Source: Areca catechu
Taxonomy: Eukaryota > Streptophyta > Magnoliopsida > Arecales > Arecaceae
DNA length: 64,000 bases
Assembly: GCA_021397845.1 (NCBI GenBank)
Contig: CM038052.1
Location: 48,134,949-48,198,948, forward strand
Direction: 5' to 3'
The position numbers and the translations under genes are program-made. Below, one piece after another: positions 43,143 to 55,466 of this stretch. The stretch's first letter is position 1, and each line of letters opens with the position of its first letter. Under the pieces are notes generated by a model. That model searched no databases, was not told the DNA's origin, and saw only the letters and a program-made list of their open reading frames with translations.

Positions 43143-46089
43143 GATCTAATCCAAGGCCAAGGATGAAAAGACCATGTGAACGTTTCTTCATTTGCATAGA
43201 TAATAAAGTCAAAGAATATAGAAGCAATAGGAGAAATAAGGCAAATGATTAACGTATAGGTGTGATGTCATATAAAACATTCATTATAGGAGCAGCTATA
43301 AGGATCAATTCCAAGTTCCATCAAGCTTTGCTTTTAGGCTTGACAAGTGCTATAAAGTTCCGCTAATTATATATCTTTTAGCAGAAAATCTGCTTATTTA
43401 TGGAGTATGCAACAAAGTAAAATACAAAAATTGGTTCAAGATCGAGTAAGGTGGAAGTGGTCCACTAGTGTATTTTGTTTGGAAGTTGGGAGGAGCTATT
43501 ATTCATTTTGCCACTTCACCTGATCAGACTTGTGTTGAGTTGAACATCTAAGCTAATAAATAGAGAAGAAAGACCTACTTTTCTTTAATTATTAGTAAGC
43601 AAAAGAAAAACCAATGATGTAGGGGAGGGAAAAATAAACACAAAGAAATAATAAAGAAAATAAAATATAATGAAATAGTTTTTAATTCTTTTAATCGATA
43701 ATTATAGAATAAGAAAATATTTCCTATCAAACAGATTATGTAAATAAATAGTTGCATTGTTTGTAAAAATAAATACCATTTTAGTTGGTTGGAGGAAGAG
43801 ATAGCGCTTGATGAGAAGTAGGTGAGGTGCCGGTACTTGATGCCTTGTAGCACTTGTTCAACTTCAAATGCACCAACCAACGACCATACTCCAAAATCAA
43901 AATGGTCAATTTATTCTTACATGAGAACCAAAAAACCAAATCTTAAAAATAAATAAGTAGAATACCTAACCTCAAAAAAAAAAAAAAAAACAAAAAAAGA
44001 GCATGATAAGAAGAGAAAAATCAAATCTTGTAAACAAATATAAGCAAGCACCCGTCCACAACAAAAAAAAACCAAAAAGGAAAAGCTTTTAAACAAAATC
44101 AAGCAACAACATATAGTTCGGTATTCAAAGTTATCCAGCAAATCCCTATTCTCCAAAATTTGAGATTTAAAATATTGGGAAAAAGGAAAAGGCTAAAAAG
44201 AAGATTGAAGAAACCAAGAATCTTATCTTAAGAAAGTTATTGCTCAAGTTTGCACTACTTTCAATTTCATGGATCAACACATCTGATAGGAAAGAAAACA
44301 AACGAAAGAAATCATCAATAAACATTCTTTCCAATGCAGTGAGAGACAAAGTGGATCTCGTTTGATTCAATCCTATTCTTATAGATCTGATTGAGAACCT
44401 TTAATCCTCTTCATCTTGCCAATATCCCTTGAGATGTGATTGAAGCCCATCTCTCCGTCTTGCTTTTCAATAACGTTAGAGAGATGGAGAGGATTTTTAA
44501 TTGATTTCAGTTACAGAGGATCCTGATTAGTGAAGAAATAGAAGATGAAATAAACCAAGAATCGTATCTTGAGAGAGCTATTTTTCTCACCATGTATCAA
44601 GCTTACAATATAAGAAATTTTTTATTATTCCAAGATCCTATACATAATATTTAGAATACCAAAAATAAATATTATTTCTAAGAATTAATTTGAGCAAACC
44701 ATACATCCGCAAATCTCATAGAACAAATAATAATTTTAGATTTGGGATGCATACATGTATTTGTTATTAATTTCCAAATTCAGAATCATAGATATTCAGA
44801 TGAACATCAAAGGCCAAGTCGTTCTTTCCAGCTTCTTCTCTTTCAATAGGTAGCTATTCGATGGGACAAGCTACGAGAACAAATTTCATAATAAAATATT
44901 ATTATGAGTGGAGAGGGGACCTAGTCTAATTATAAACAAATCCTAACAGGCTCTTCTATCACGGGCCAGTTGAGCCAAGGTCAATATTATGCCGCCTCAA
45001 TCACACCAACCAACATAAGGTGCTCCAAGTCCAAATACAAGGATCACACACAATATCGGGCTATATACATGTCTATCAACTCGGATCATAAAATCAACCC
45101 ATTTTTAACAAATCAAAAAAAAAATAAACTAATAATTAATGGTAACCTATAATTAGAAAAAACTCTTACATTCTCCCACTAGGACAATATTAATTATAAT
45201 TTTTTTAAAAAAATTATTTCAAAATGATTTCTAGGCTGAACACAATACGTGGCCACGAAAATATATGATCCATAAATAGTATCTTTGAAATAACTCGGTT
45301 CAACAGTATCAATCATGTCGAATCATGTGAATCATTACATTCTTTATTTAATATAAGACCTATCCATGATTATAAGCACAACTAATACTATCGATATGAG
45401 CCATAGTATGGTAGTGTAGCAAGAACATAGCATCCAAAAGTGATCCCAAAAAAATATGCTATTTTCATTGTCGGTCTATTAATTTCTCTTCATTATGCTT
45501 GAAAACAAAATAAGCAAGAAAAATTTTAATAGCATCAAAACAATAAGTTATTCTATTTCACATATTTAACGTAGTATCAATGATGAAACAGTACAACATA
45601 TCTAAGACTCAATACCTAGTCTCAATTTTCATACAACAGATATATAAATAAGAGATATATTATAACCAAAGAATCATATAAATGTACTAGAAATCATAAT
45701 TTATCTTTAACCATATACTTTATTACAAGTTAGAGAAATTCCAAAACTAAAAAAAAAGCCTGTATGTCTCCAAAAAATATATCAAATTTTTTAAAATAAC
45801 AAATGAGACATACCCATACAACTATTATTCTCAAAATAAATACACATTCTTAAGATACTATATTTTATTTTATTTCACATGCACATATAAACCATATAAG
45901 AATATAATCCATCAACTAACATGTCAATAATGAATACAAATACTCATGATAAATATATCAAAATAAAAAGAAGATTTATCAAATAAAGCACAAATATAAA
46001 GTCACTTCCACTAATTAAGCATAACAAAAGAATTTAATATGTCCATATTTTCAACAAACTTTGTAAAGTATACGGGTGTTGCCGCAGAG
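43143..46089. other. AT-rich intergenic DNA with faint copia traces
   Basis: No coding region recognised. At 45160-45185 the minus strand reads CCTAGTGGGAGAA followed by TGTAAGAGTTTTTTC, a typical copia PPT next to an LTR start. An old LTR may extend left from there, but I cannot find its other end. Related segments near 44197-44250 and 44533-44595 (ACCAAGAATC-TATCTT) form a loose direct repeat. Confidence 0.35.
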
Positions 46090-46092
46090 ATC

Positions 46093-46115
46093 GTCATGGC
46101 CTGTAGCTCTGACAT
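46093..46115 (-). pseudogene. gag: Truncated gag start of element E
   Basis: The minus strand at 46115 reads ATGTCAGAGCTACAGGCC, the same first codons as Gypsy-A gag (10446). Homology with Gypsy-A ends near 46090, where AT-rich DNA begins. Confidence 0.65.
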
Positions 46116-46199
46116 ATCGCAGATGCATCAGGTTCCCACTAGGTGCTCGGTCCTCTGCTTCGGTGTGCTCCTTGGTCTGTTGCCTTGCAAAATAGAGGA

Positions 46200-47876
46200 G
46201 ACCCGGGCTAGGAATTCTGGTGAGGACACTTCGACGGTCAAGTCAGTGGAATGATCTAGGAGAACATAACCTCTTTGGCGGAGAGCTAGGGACTCTCCAC
46301 GTGTAGAGGGTGGAAGATAGAATTGAAATGTAAAGACAAGGGTGAGTTGAGATCAGAGAGATTGGGAGGTTCCACTGGCTGGTTCCTAGCCCATTAGCTC
46401 TCTATCTCTCTTACCGATTGCCTCCTCCCCCTGGGGATTCTTTCTTCTGTTTTATATGAAAATGATGGCCTGGAGTAGGTATGGGGCTTACCTGAGATGT
46501 CTTTTTCCTGGTGCCCCCTTTGGAAGGGGGCTTTCTGTTATCCACCCTGCTCCCCCCTTTAGACCGGTCCTTTGAAGAAGATCCTTCTGTTAGGGGTGTC
46601 CGCCGGCGTGGCACAGACCTTGTCCCTTTGGTGGTGCAGCTCCCCGTGGGAGGGGCGGGCACCATGCTGCTGAGTCCCAAGCCATGGTGGGACGTTTCTA
46701 TTCCTGGAGGGACCATCGGAGCATCGCAGGGCCTGTGGCCTTAATGGAATACTCCTCTTGGGAGAGGTTTAGGTTTCATGTTATGAGGGTTGAGACCCTC
46801 GATTGCATGATCATCGACATGGTGGTACGCTATAGGACCAGGGGCTTGGAGGAGCACACCTTTGACAGAGCATGCGGGTGGCACGTTGTAGAGCATGAAT
46901 TAATGGCAAGGCATACGCCTCCTCCCAGAGGCTGCAGGTGGATGGGGACCCCCTCATCATGGTTTGAATTTCTGTTGATCTTTCCCTCCTTTTTCGCTGG
47001 TGGGAATTCTGTCCTCTGCAAGGCAGGAAAGGGGCTCTCTTCAGGAGCCCCGTCCCTAGCAACATGAGCACGACCCCAGCCGGGTGCTGACCTCAGATGG
47101 AGGGCTTGCCCAATGAGCACAACCCTGGCTGGGAGCTGACCTCAGTAGGAGGGCTCAACTTGGCGACATGAGCATGACCCTGGCCTGGAGCTGGCCTCAA
47201 ACGGAGGGCTCGTCTTATGAGAATGACCCCAGTTGAGAGCTGACCTCGATAAGAGGGCTTCCCTTGGCAGCATGACCCCGACCCCGACCGAGAGCTGGTC
47301 TCAGATGGAGGGCTCGTCCTATGAGCATGATTCCAGCTAGGAACTGACCTTGGTAGGAGGGCTTGACTTGGCAGCATGAGCACAACCCCGACCGAGAGCT
47401 AGCCTCAGATGGAGGGCTTGCCCTATGAGCACGACCCCGGTTGGGAGCTAACCTCGGCAGTAGGGCTCGCCTTGGCAGCATGAGCATGACCTCGACAGGG
47501 AGCTGGCCTCAAACAGAGGACTCGTCCTATGAGCATGACCCCAGCTGAGAGCTGACCTCGATAGGAGGGCACGTCTTGGCAGCATGAGTACGACCCTGGA
47601 CAGGAGTTGGCCTCAGATGGAGGGCTTGCCCTATGAGCATGACCCCAGCTGGGAGCTGACCTCAGCAGGAGGGCTCACCTTGGCACCATGAGCACGACCT
47701 CGGCCGGGAGCTAGCCTCAGATGAAGGGCTCATCCTATGAGCACGACCCCCACTAGGAGCTGACCTCGGCAGGAGGGATCACCTTGGCTCTTTATTTGGC
47801 CATCGTGTCTAGGTGGTGGATCTCTTGCCGGAGTAAACACCAGTAAGGACTCCATGTCAGCGAAAGTGCCACATCA
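46200..47876 (-). repeat. LTR shared by Gypsy-D (3' LTR) and element E (5' LTR)
   Basis: The U3 start TGATGTGGCAC (47876, minus) is next to a PPT on the Gypsy-D side. The U5 side continues into the leader and gag start of E. The sequence is homologous to the Gypsy-A LTR, including a TATA-like CATATAAAAC near 46451-46460. The left boundary is approximate. Confidence 0.65.
47053..47790. repeat. 104-bp dimeric array in the Gypsy-D/E LTR, about 7 dimers
   Basis: Same alternating halves as at 11391-12328 (CTGACCTCGGCAGGAGGG and CTGGCCTCAGATGGAGGG), with fewer units. Confidence 0.9.
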
Positions 47877-47895
47877 AATGCCCCCCATTCCTGAG
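47877..47895 (-). promoter_or_regulatory. Gypsy-D polypurine tract
   Basis: The minus strand reads AGGAATGGGGGGCATT just before the LTR start TGATGTGG. Confidence 0.65.
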
Positions 47896-48452
47896 CCCAG
47901 AGAACAAAGTGATGCTCGGGGCGAGGGTAATAATGGTCATGCTGACTTGGAGGGGTGCACTTCCTGCGCCATCAATGCCTTACGCACCGACATTCGAGAG
48001 ATCATGCCTCCGTACCAATGGGATAATGCCATGTTAGCCCCTTTCAAAGTGGCCATAAATGCTATCACCAGGCTTGAAAAAATTGCTTCCGGATCGAAGT
48101 GTCACTCCCAACGGGTCCTAACACGTGGCGTGCCCTGGCTGGTCCAAGCGAGATATGGCACACGCCTTCGATAGGATGAGGTGATGGGGGCTTGGGGTCA
48201 TTTCAAAGGGACTTGTCCTTTTGTTGCTTGAAGGGTTTTCGAGCGGCAAGGACAAGGCTTTCCCCGCAGAGCAATTTCTTCTCCATCCATTCTCTGATCA
48301 AGGTTGCGAGGTCTTTAGCAAGTTAGACCCCTTCTTCTCTCTCTTTATTTCTTCCTTCCTGTTGCTCTTCTTCTTCAGCATGTGTCTGGGGAGAACCTTA
48401 GTTAAGTCCTCTAGGTCTCCTTCCTCCTTGTTTTCTTTCTTGTTACTTTCGA

Positions 48453-50706
48453 TGAGTCCTTCCGGTAGAGGGCACCGCCACCAGGGTTTCTCTGATGGGG
48501 CAGGGCCATCCCAGCCGAGGCCTCCTTCCTCGAATAGCAAGGAGGAGGAAGTCCTGATTGTGTCTCGTAGGGGTCCCCGCTGGACGGGGATCGTCATAGG
48601 ACCCCCTGCGGTTCCTCCTCCATCTGCTCCTCTCACTAAGGAGTTTGGCAATCCCACCGGCATTACTTCAGTGATGATTGATTGGGACCTCCTCTGCATC
48701 CCGAGGTTGTTTGGGATCCCTGATTCCATTCACCTCTCTGCTCCCGGTCCGAAGGAATGGGTCACTTCTGGTGGCCCAGGCTGAATCGCCTTGTACAAAG
48801 ACTTCTTTTTCATGGTTCTTTGTCTTCCCCTTCATGTCTTCTTCCTTTCTTTCCTTAGCAACTACTACCTGGTCCCGGCCTAACTTGCCCCCAACGCAGT
48901 CTAGACCATTTTTTGCTTCATCATCCTTTGTCATTTCTATGGGATCGTCACCCATTTCTCCCTCTTTAGGGCATTGTTCACCCTGAAGCACCACCCATCC
49001 GAGAGCGGATGGTGGTTTGTGTCCTCCTGAAACGGGGCTCTTAAGCTGGATCTACCCACTTCCATCAAGGGATGGAAAAGCAGATTCTTGTTTACCTCGG
49101 TTGAGGGGGTGGACTAGGTCTGGAGTGACCCAGACCTCTCTCATAACCAGCAATCTGCGGTCGACCCGGTCGATAAAGAAGTATTCGACCAGCTCATCTC
49201 CTCCGAGGTTCCAGCCCTTCAGGATTTGTTGACCGAGTGGAATATCATCGATGCTAAAGTTAGCCAGCCCCAGCCCCAAGGTAAGGCTTGATGTCGGGCT
49301 CATTTTCCTTTGTATAGTGGGTCCAACTCTGGCATGAGACTAACCGGCCGGTCTGGTCTTGCAGGTATGAAGTTCAACTTCGAAGAACTCCTGGGAATGT
49401 CAAAGAAGAGGGCTGCCACCATGGGGCCGAAAGGGGAGCTCAGGAGGAGCCGAGAAGGAGGGCCAACGTCGAACCCGAGGTGAGGAGGCCGGCTGCCATA
49501 CTGGTGGCTCCTGGGTCCACGACTTAGGCTCCGGCTCACCAGCCCAGGGGAGAGACCAGAGCCATAGAGGAGGCTCTGCTGTCAACTTTGGAGGCCCCCC
49601 CGTGCATTGAGGACCCACCATAACTAGAAGTGGTGGAGGTGGCAAAATCACCCACCATTGAGGTGCCAACTCTGTCACCCGAAATCGGAGTTGCTGATGA
49701 CCGATCGACCGATGCAGCGCCCTCACCGGCGACCAATGCTGATCCCTCCCGGCCACCAGTGACATATAGTCAGTTGGTAAGAAGGCTCTTGATCTTCCTC
49801 CCTCGGGATGCCAAAATAACTGAAGATGGGGCAATGGCTGAGGATATCTTAAACTCCCTCACCAATCATCTGATCGTCAGGGCCAGATTGGGAAGGCACT
49901 GGCGAAACTTGCCACTGGGGTGTTCCCCCAGCTCATGTTGGTAAGTAGACTCCGGAGTTGCCTCCCTCTTTATACCTTCCAAGGAAGATACTGAATGGCA
50001 TCTTCTATGCAAGTGGTGACCGACATCTAGCTCTTACGGGACTCCTGTCGGGTGCTGCTGAAGCACGAGGACCACCTCTACCATGAGAGGGATAAGGCTT
50101 GGGGTCAAGCCACTAGGCTTCAAGAGTTGGAAAGTTAGCTGACTAATAGCTGAGCAAGGGTGGAGGAGCTAGAGAAGAGGTCCGCCCAGCTTGAGGCGGC
50201 TCTGGTGGAGGAAAAGCGGCGGAGCTTCCAGAGGGCTGAGAGGGTGGCATCTTCCGAGGCTGAGGTGGCATGACTGGAGGGAAAAGTCCAGACCCTCCAG
50301 GCACAGTTGGAGGAGGAAGCTGTTCGAGCTTTGACAGTGGCGAAGAAGGCTACGACGACCATAGCATTGATGGAGATGGACAAGAAAGAAGCTGTCGAGT
50401 CTGTCTCCAAGTACATGGCATCTCAGGCCTTCAAGGATGAGGTTGCTGAAGCCGTGCTGGACTCCTATCACTAGGGGTTTAGGGACTTTAGGGGCAAGGC
50501 CACCCGCTTCTTCGGATGGAAGGGGCTAGATAGCATCATGCCTTCTCTCCCATTCCCGATGCAGTCGAGTGTGCCCACTACTGAGGTGGAGCTGGAGCCG
50601 GAGGCGGGAGTTACTGAGGTCGAGGATGGATCCGGAGCTGCCCAAGATGCCTCTCAGCCGACTGAAGCCACCCGCTGGCCAGGAAAAGAGCCGACTATAG
50701 AAGAGT
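48453..50706 (+). pseudogene. Antisense ORF of Gypsy-D: Transposase_28-like domain plus coiled coil
   Basis: Exon 1 starts MSPSGRGHRHQG, then a Pro/Ser region, IDWDLLCIPRLFGIPDSIHL, LYKDFFF, LPPTQSR-like/AQLAPNAV, PSESGWWFV and SIKGWKSRFLF in shifted frames. A GT-AG intron of 84 bp fits 49281-49364; exon 2 starts GMKFNFEELLGMSKKRA. A second donor GTAAGT is at 49941, acceptor near 50010. Exon 3 is a coiled coil (RVEELEKRSAQLEAALVEEK) ending SQAFKDEVAEAVLDSYH and a Glu-rich tail. No TATA box was seen upstream. It lies antisense to pol as in Gypsy-B and C. Confidence 0.75.
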
Positions 50707-51389
50707 AGGCTTTTACTTTTTCCTTCTTGTAACTTAGATTTCTGGAAGGCTTCCTGGCCTATCGTGAGCCTTCATAGGATTTAAAAAGCATTTCGATCAA
50801 TGAAAAAGGCATCCCTTCTCCCAGACTGATGTTGACTGTCCATTCATTCATCATCTTCTTTTTTTTTGCCTTGAGATACTTTCAAAGGGTCCTTTAAAGC
50901 TTGTGAAGGATTCATTTTGGTAATGAGGGAATGGTCCAACTTTACTAATGCCTTTAGTTCAGACTTTATATTCTCCTTTTCTCTTCAATTCCTTTACTTT
51001 TCTGCATGGTAAGGGAATAATCTTCATGGTCTCCGGAGGTGTATGTTTCTCCCAAGACTCAGCTACTGCAGGTTGGTTTTGTAGCCTTAGAATTGGTGTG
51101 AAGGTTTCGGGGATCACTTCGTTCCTGCTTTTCCAGCCTTGTAGCATGCGAACCTGAGTGCAAGACATTTGGGGCTCCTTGATTTGCCAAGCTATGAGTC
51201 AAGTGGCAGATGGTGGGATTTCTAGAATTTCCAGCTAACATCCCCGGATTGTGAGCGAGGCTATCGGATGCTGGGTTCCTGGAGCTTCTCAACTTGATTG
51301 GCCATGCTATGAGTCAAGCGATAGATGGTGGGACTTTAAGAGTTTCCCAACAAACATCTCTGGATTGTGAGCAAGGGGTAGATATAGGG

Positions 51390-51635
51390 CTTCATAAGTT
51401 TCCTCGCTTGAGGTGTGGAGCTTCGTAAGTTTCTTGGCTTGAGGCATGGGGCTTCGTATGTTTCTTAACTTGAGGTACAGGGCTTCATAAGTTTTTTGGC
51501 TTAAGGTGTGGGACTTCGTATGTTTCCCGGCTTGAGGTATGGGCTTCGTAAGTTTTTCGACTTAAGGTGTGGGACTTTGTATGTTTCCCAGCTTGAGGTG
51601 CGGGGCTTTGTAAGTTTTTCGACTTGATCCGCCGA
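51390..51635. repeat. Post-pol tandem array of Gypsy-D, unit about 31 bp
   Basis: About eight units of GCTTCGTAAGTTTCTTGGC plus TTGAGGTGTGGG, between the integrase stop and the aORF end. Confidence 0.85.
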
Positions 51636-51723
51636 TCTTGGAGTCGGATGGAGATGTTCCTGCATAGGTGAAAAACAAGTTTGCACCAAAAAGAAACTTT
51701 AATGATTGAGGAGTCTTATTTCA

Positions 51724-52171
51724 CTAGTAGTACATTCTCAAATTGCTTGCATTCCACGTTCGTGTGAACCCAGCATCGTCAAGTTCAGCGAGGTAGTAGG
51801 CCCCACCAGGTAGAGCCTCGACCACCTTGTAGGGACCTTCCCAGTTTGAGGAGAGTTTGCTGCATTCCCCCAGTTGAGATGATTCTGCCCACCTAAGGAT
51901 GAGGTCGCCTGGATGGAACGTCTTAGGCCTTACGCGGGAGTTGTAGTAGCACGCGACCCTTTGTTGGTAGGCTGCCATTCGGAGTCAAGCTTTATCTCTC
52001 ATCTCATCCAGCAGATCCAGGTTAACGAGGAGATGGGCTGGATTCTCGGGCTTCGTCATACTACTCAATCTAGAGTGTGGCAGGCCAAGTTCCACCAGGA
52101 TCAAGCTTTAGTACTGAAGACAAGGTTGAAGGGCATCTCGCCGATGGCTGTGCACGGTGTAGTGTAGTAAG
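51724..52171 (-). pseudogene. pol: Gypsy-D integrase C-terminal part
   Basis: The minus strand from 52171 reads TTPCTAIGEMPFN, then after a TGA YYNSRVRPKTFHPGDLILR, LSSNWEGPYKVVEAL and ends TWNASNLRMYY at 51724. The upstream integrase continues at 63361 on the far side of Copia-R. Confidence 0.83.
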
Positions 52172-54078
52172 TGAAGGAAAAACATGCTAGGTAGAAAGAA
52201 AGTATTTTAAAATAATTTTAAAATAAACAGTGGAAGGCTTGCTAGATAGATCAAAATGATCTACCAATCTGCCAGCAACAGGATCTAGTAAGATAATGCA
52301 GCATGCAATATACATCAAGAGCAAGAAAAATAATCAAAGATATAAAAGTACCTTTGAAAATACTGTGGAAAAGGGTAAAGCGCTCGAGCAACACACATGT
52401 TTGGCCTCTATAGGTAATCCACATCGGGGCACGACACTGATAACTCCCTCGGAGTTCTTGCTCCTTGGGATCCTTCGAGCCAATCTTCTTATTCTTGGAA
52501 GACAAGAAGGAGAGATGGAACCCTTCCTAACTATCTCTCTTTCCAAGACCTAGCTTGAATGCTAGGTATTCTCACACCCAATCCCAAGTCCTCACAAAAC
52601 CCCTTTTCTCTTCTAGTTCTTCAACTAACCAGCAACCCCTAAAATAAACTTTATTTATAGAGGCAGCCAAGAGAGGGAGAAAGAGGAAGGAGGAGTGATT
52701 GGGGGAGAAGGTCAAGGAGCATACCAATTTGGCTTTAACCACATTAGGAAGGAATGATAATCATTCCATGAAAGTTTGGAGCCAAAATAGCTTGAATTTG
52801 AAATTCAAACCAGGTCAAAACCTTCTCAAAAAAGCTTCCTAAAAATATCATTCAGGGTTTTTTGGTCGAGTAGAGACGAGTCGACTCGAGCAAGGGTCGA
52901 GTCGGCTCATCCATAATATAAAACAGTTGAACTGTTCTTTCGGTAGGAATGAGTCAGCTTGAGCAGGGGTCGAGTTGGATCGTCCAGAACACAAAATGAG
53001 TTGGCTCGAGTAGGGGTTGAGTTGGCTCATCCAAAAAAGACTTTTAAAAATACTTCTTGTCACAGCCAAGTGTCAACCCCCTCAAGTGTCAACACATGGT
53101 CAATCATATTGACCGCCAGTGATAGCAAACGATTCTTAATCGTCGATCAGCCTTAAGATTAGATAAAGACCCCTATGGTGTGTGACCTTATTGGTTCAAA
53201 CACTAAGCCGATAGCATTGGAATATTTTCAGTACCTGTCAAAGTCCTCAACTAGCAATGATACCCGACATCCAGATAGATCGAAGATTGCAGAGCAACTT
53301 ATAAGAACCTCTGGCATATGGTTACCGCATAATTCATCCCTTTGACCTCATAATGCTCTGGATGACCTAGGATTTGACTGCCAACCCTAATTTGGTTCAT
53401 CTAGATTGTGTCTTAACTTTATAAGTTTTGGGACTCCTTACAAGGACTACCCTGGCTAAGGTTTTGCTAAATTGAGACACAGCGAGTCATTCACTCCAAA
53501 CTATTTGGAGGGGTCAATTCCATCTTGATCCACCACCACTCCACAAGTACTTGACTACACCCAGAAACCTTCTATCACTGGATTAGAAATTCAGGTGGTC
53601 CGGCACCAAAGTATAGTGAGTTCCTTGCAAGCTGCCATGGTGACCTCAGGTTTGAGGGACACATATACCCATATCCCTTTGCGAGCAACCCTTTGGTAGA
53701 AGGGAGTTCCGTAGATGGTCACGTTCAGTAAGATGTCACACATTTCACTTGCATGTCACACTGGTGTCTCCACACTCCTTGGTTAAGAGGACAACCAATA
53801 AATATGTTATACAACAACCTACACTTGATACATTGTCATCCTATAACAATGTATCATTTGGTTGTGAACCAGTTTAATAACTACTTGATATATCCTCTCT
53901 ATATTAAATATAATGTAGTTCTAAGGACTCCATCACACAAGAGTTCTTTTTAAAAAAATGTACATGTAATAAACAGCCAAAAGAATAACTTTTATTCATT
54001 AAAAATTTATATACAATTACAAAATATGTACAACCATCTACAGCCTAGACGACTGGCTTTAGGACACAATTCTTAACA
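52172..54078 (-). repeat. Copia-R 3' LTR (complete, 1907 bp)
   Basis: On the minus strand it runs TGTTAAGAATTGTGTCC (54078) to TTTTTCCTTCA (52172). It is preceded by a PPT and contains the palindrome array at 52862-53040. Confidence 0.82.
52862..53040. repeat. GAGTCGACTC-type palindrome array in the Copia-R LTR
   Basis: Three to four modules of the kind GAGTCGACTCGAGCAAGG then GTCGAGTCGGCTCATCCA. Related modules recur in the leader at 62010-62200. Confidence 0.75.
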
Positions 54079-54090
54079 ACTCCCACTTAG
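54079..54090 (-). promoter_or_regulatory. Copia-R polypurine tract
   Basis: The minus strand reads CTAAGTGGGAGT directly before the LTR start TGTTAAG, a common copia PPT. Confidence 0.75.
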
Positions 54091-54114
54091 ACTAAAGCCA
54101 TTCGGTACAGAATC

Positions 54115-54695
54115 TCATTCCCATTTTTCATTTATAACTGTCAAACTCTTGAATACCGACAGCTTTAATGAAGGGGTCAGCCAGGTTCTCCTTTCCATTG
54201 ATCTTTTGAAGGTTAATGTCACCTCGTTCCACGATCTCTTATACAAGGTGATAACATCGCAGAATGTGCTTTGTGCAGTGATGAGACTTTGGCTCTTTGG
54301 CTTGAGCAATGGTTCTAGTGCTGTCACAATACATCGAAATAGGACCATCCAAGAAAGGTGCCACTCCCAGCTCGCTACCAAGGAACTTTCGCAACCACAC
54401 TGCTTCCTTCGCTGCATCTGATGCTGCAAGGTATTCTGCTTCTCAAACTGAGTTCGCCATAGTAGGCTACTTGAAATTTTTCCAGCATATCACTCCTCCA
54501 TTTAGGGTAAAGATAAAACCTAACACACTCTTGCTGTCATCCTTACCTGACTGGAAACTGGAGTCAGTATACCCCACAAGTTTAAAGTCAGGTTCTCCAT
54601 AAATCAGCCATTGGTCCTTAGTATTTTGCAAATACTTAAGGATAGTTTTTACCACTTTCCAATGAGATTCACTTGGGTCAAACTGGTATCTGCTC
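54115..54695 (-). pseudogene. pol: Copia-R RNase H
   Basis: From 54695 the minus strand gives SRYQFDPSESHWKVVKTILK, YTDSSFQSGKDDSKSVLGF, then after shifts AEYLAASDAAKEAVWLRKFL and GKENLADPFIKAV. This is a copia RNase H with several stops. Its upstream RT is at 57351. Confidence 0.82.
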
Positions 54696-54700
54696 ACTAT

Positions 54701-55451
54701 TGATGGGGACATCAACCTGCACGAATCTCGGAGCAACACAAATTTCAGAGCAACAAATAAATTTGAAAAATAAATTTAGGATTTATCTTTTATTTAAAAT
54801 TTAAATTAGGATTTTGTTGGTTAGGATTGAGATATGGATAGGCTTATCTTATCCTATCTTGTATTTAAATTTGAGTTATCCCTATCCTGTATTCAAATTC
54901 AAATGAGGGTTATGGAGCTTATAAATAACCCCTCATTCCTATTGTAAAAAGGTAGAAGAAATTGTATTTTTGGGATTTGGTTTGTCAGTTGGTTTGGCAG
55001 TTGTTGTTCAGGGCTATGGCCCATTATGTCTTCACCTGCGGGTGTTGATGTTGTCTTTGTCCTTCGGGACATCGTAGGGGCGTGATGCCCTAGTTATCCC
55101 CCCATCTTCGTTTTCCTCCATGTTCTTTGAAATCCCGCTCATGGCTCCAGGAGTGACCTAGGTGGCAGGTGAAATACCCTGGACTCCGCGTGTAGTGAGA
55201 TGGGTGGTAGGTGAGATACCCTAGACTGCATGTAGTGAGGTGGGTGGTAGGTATAATGCCCTAGAGGTGTGAAGTCTCTCTGTGAGAGTGGGTTTCAGGG
55301 TTCGTGGTAGTCCATCCTCGTTATCCTCCATCCCTATTTTTTCCTTCGTCACCACCATAAAGAAATCAGAAAATAGAAAAAAATTAGGATACCCTAATCT
55401 CGGCGACTTCTTAGCTCGTCGACGATCCTATCCCTATCCCGTGCCCCATCA
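54701..55451 (+). repeat. NA-LTR 5' LTR
   Basis: TGATGGGGACATCAACC to GTGCCCCATCA. GAGCTTATAAATAACCCC near 54920 is a TATA box. Confidence 0.94.
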
Positions 55452-55454
55452 ACT

Positions 55455-55466
55455 TGGTATCAGAGC
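55455..55466 (+). promoter_or_regulatory. NA-LTR primer-binding site
   Basis: TGGTATCAGAGC, three bases after the LTR, complementary to initiator tRNA-Met. Confidence 0.92.

Noticed and set aside
43575..44370. Minus-strand ORFs of 67-101 codons rich in Phe/Leu/Ile
   Set aside because: Composition follows AT-rich poly(T)/poly(A) sequence; no domain.
54149..54602. Plus-strand ORFs of 90 and 97 codons
   Set aside because: Antisense shadows of Copia-R RNase H.
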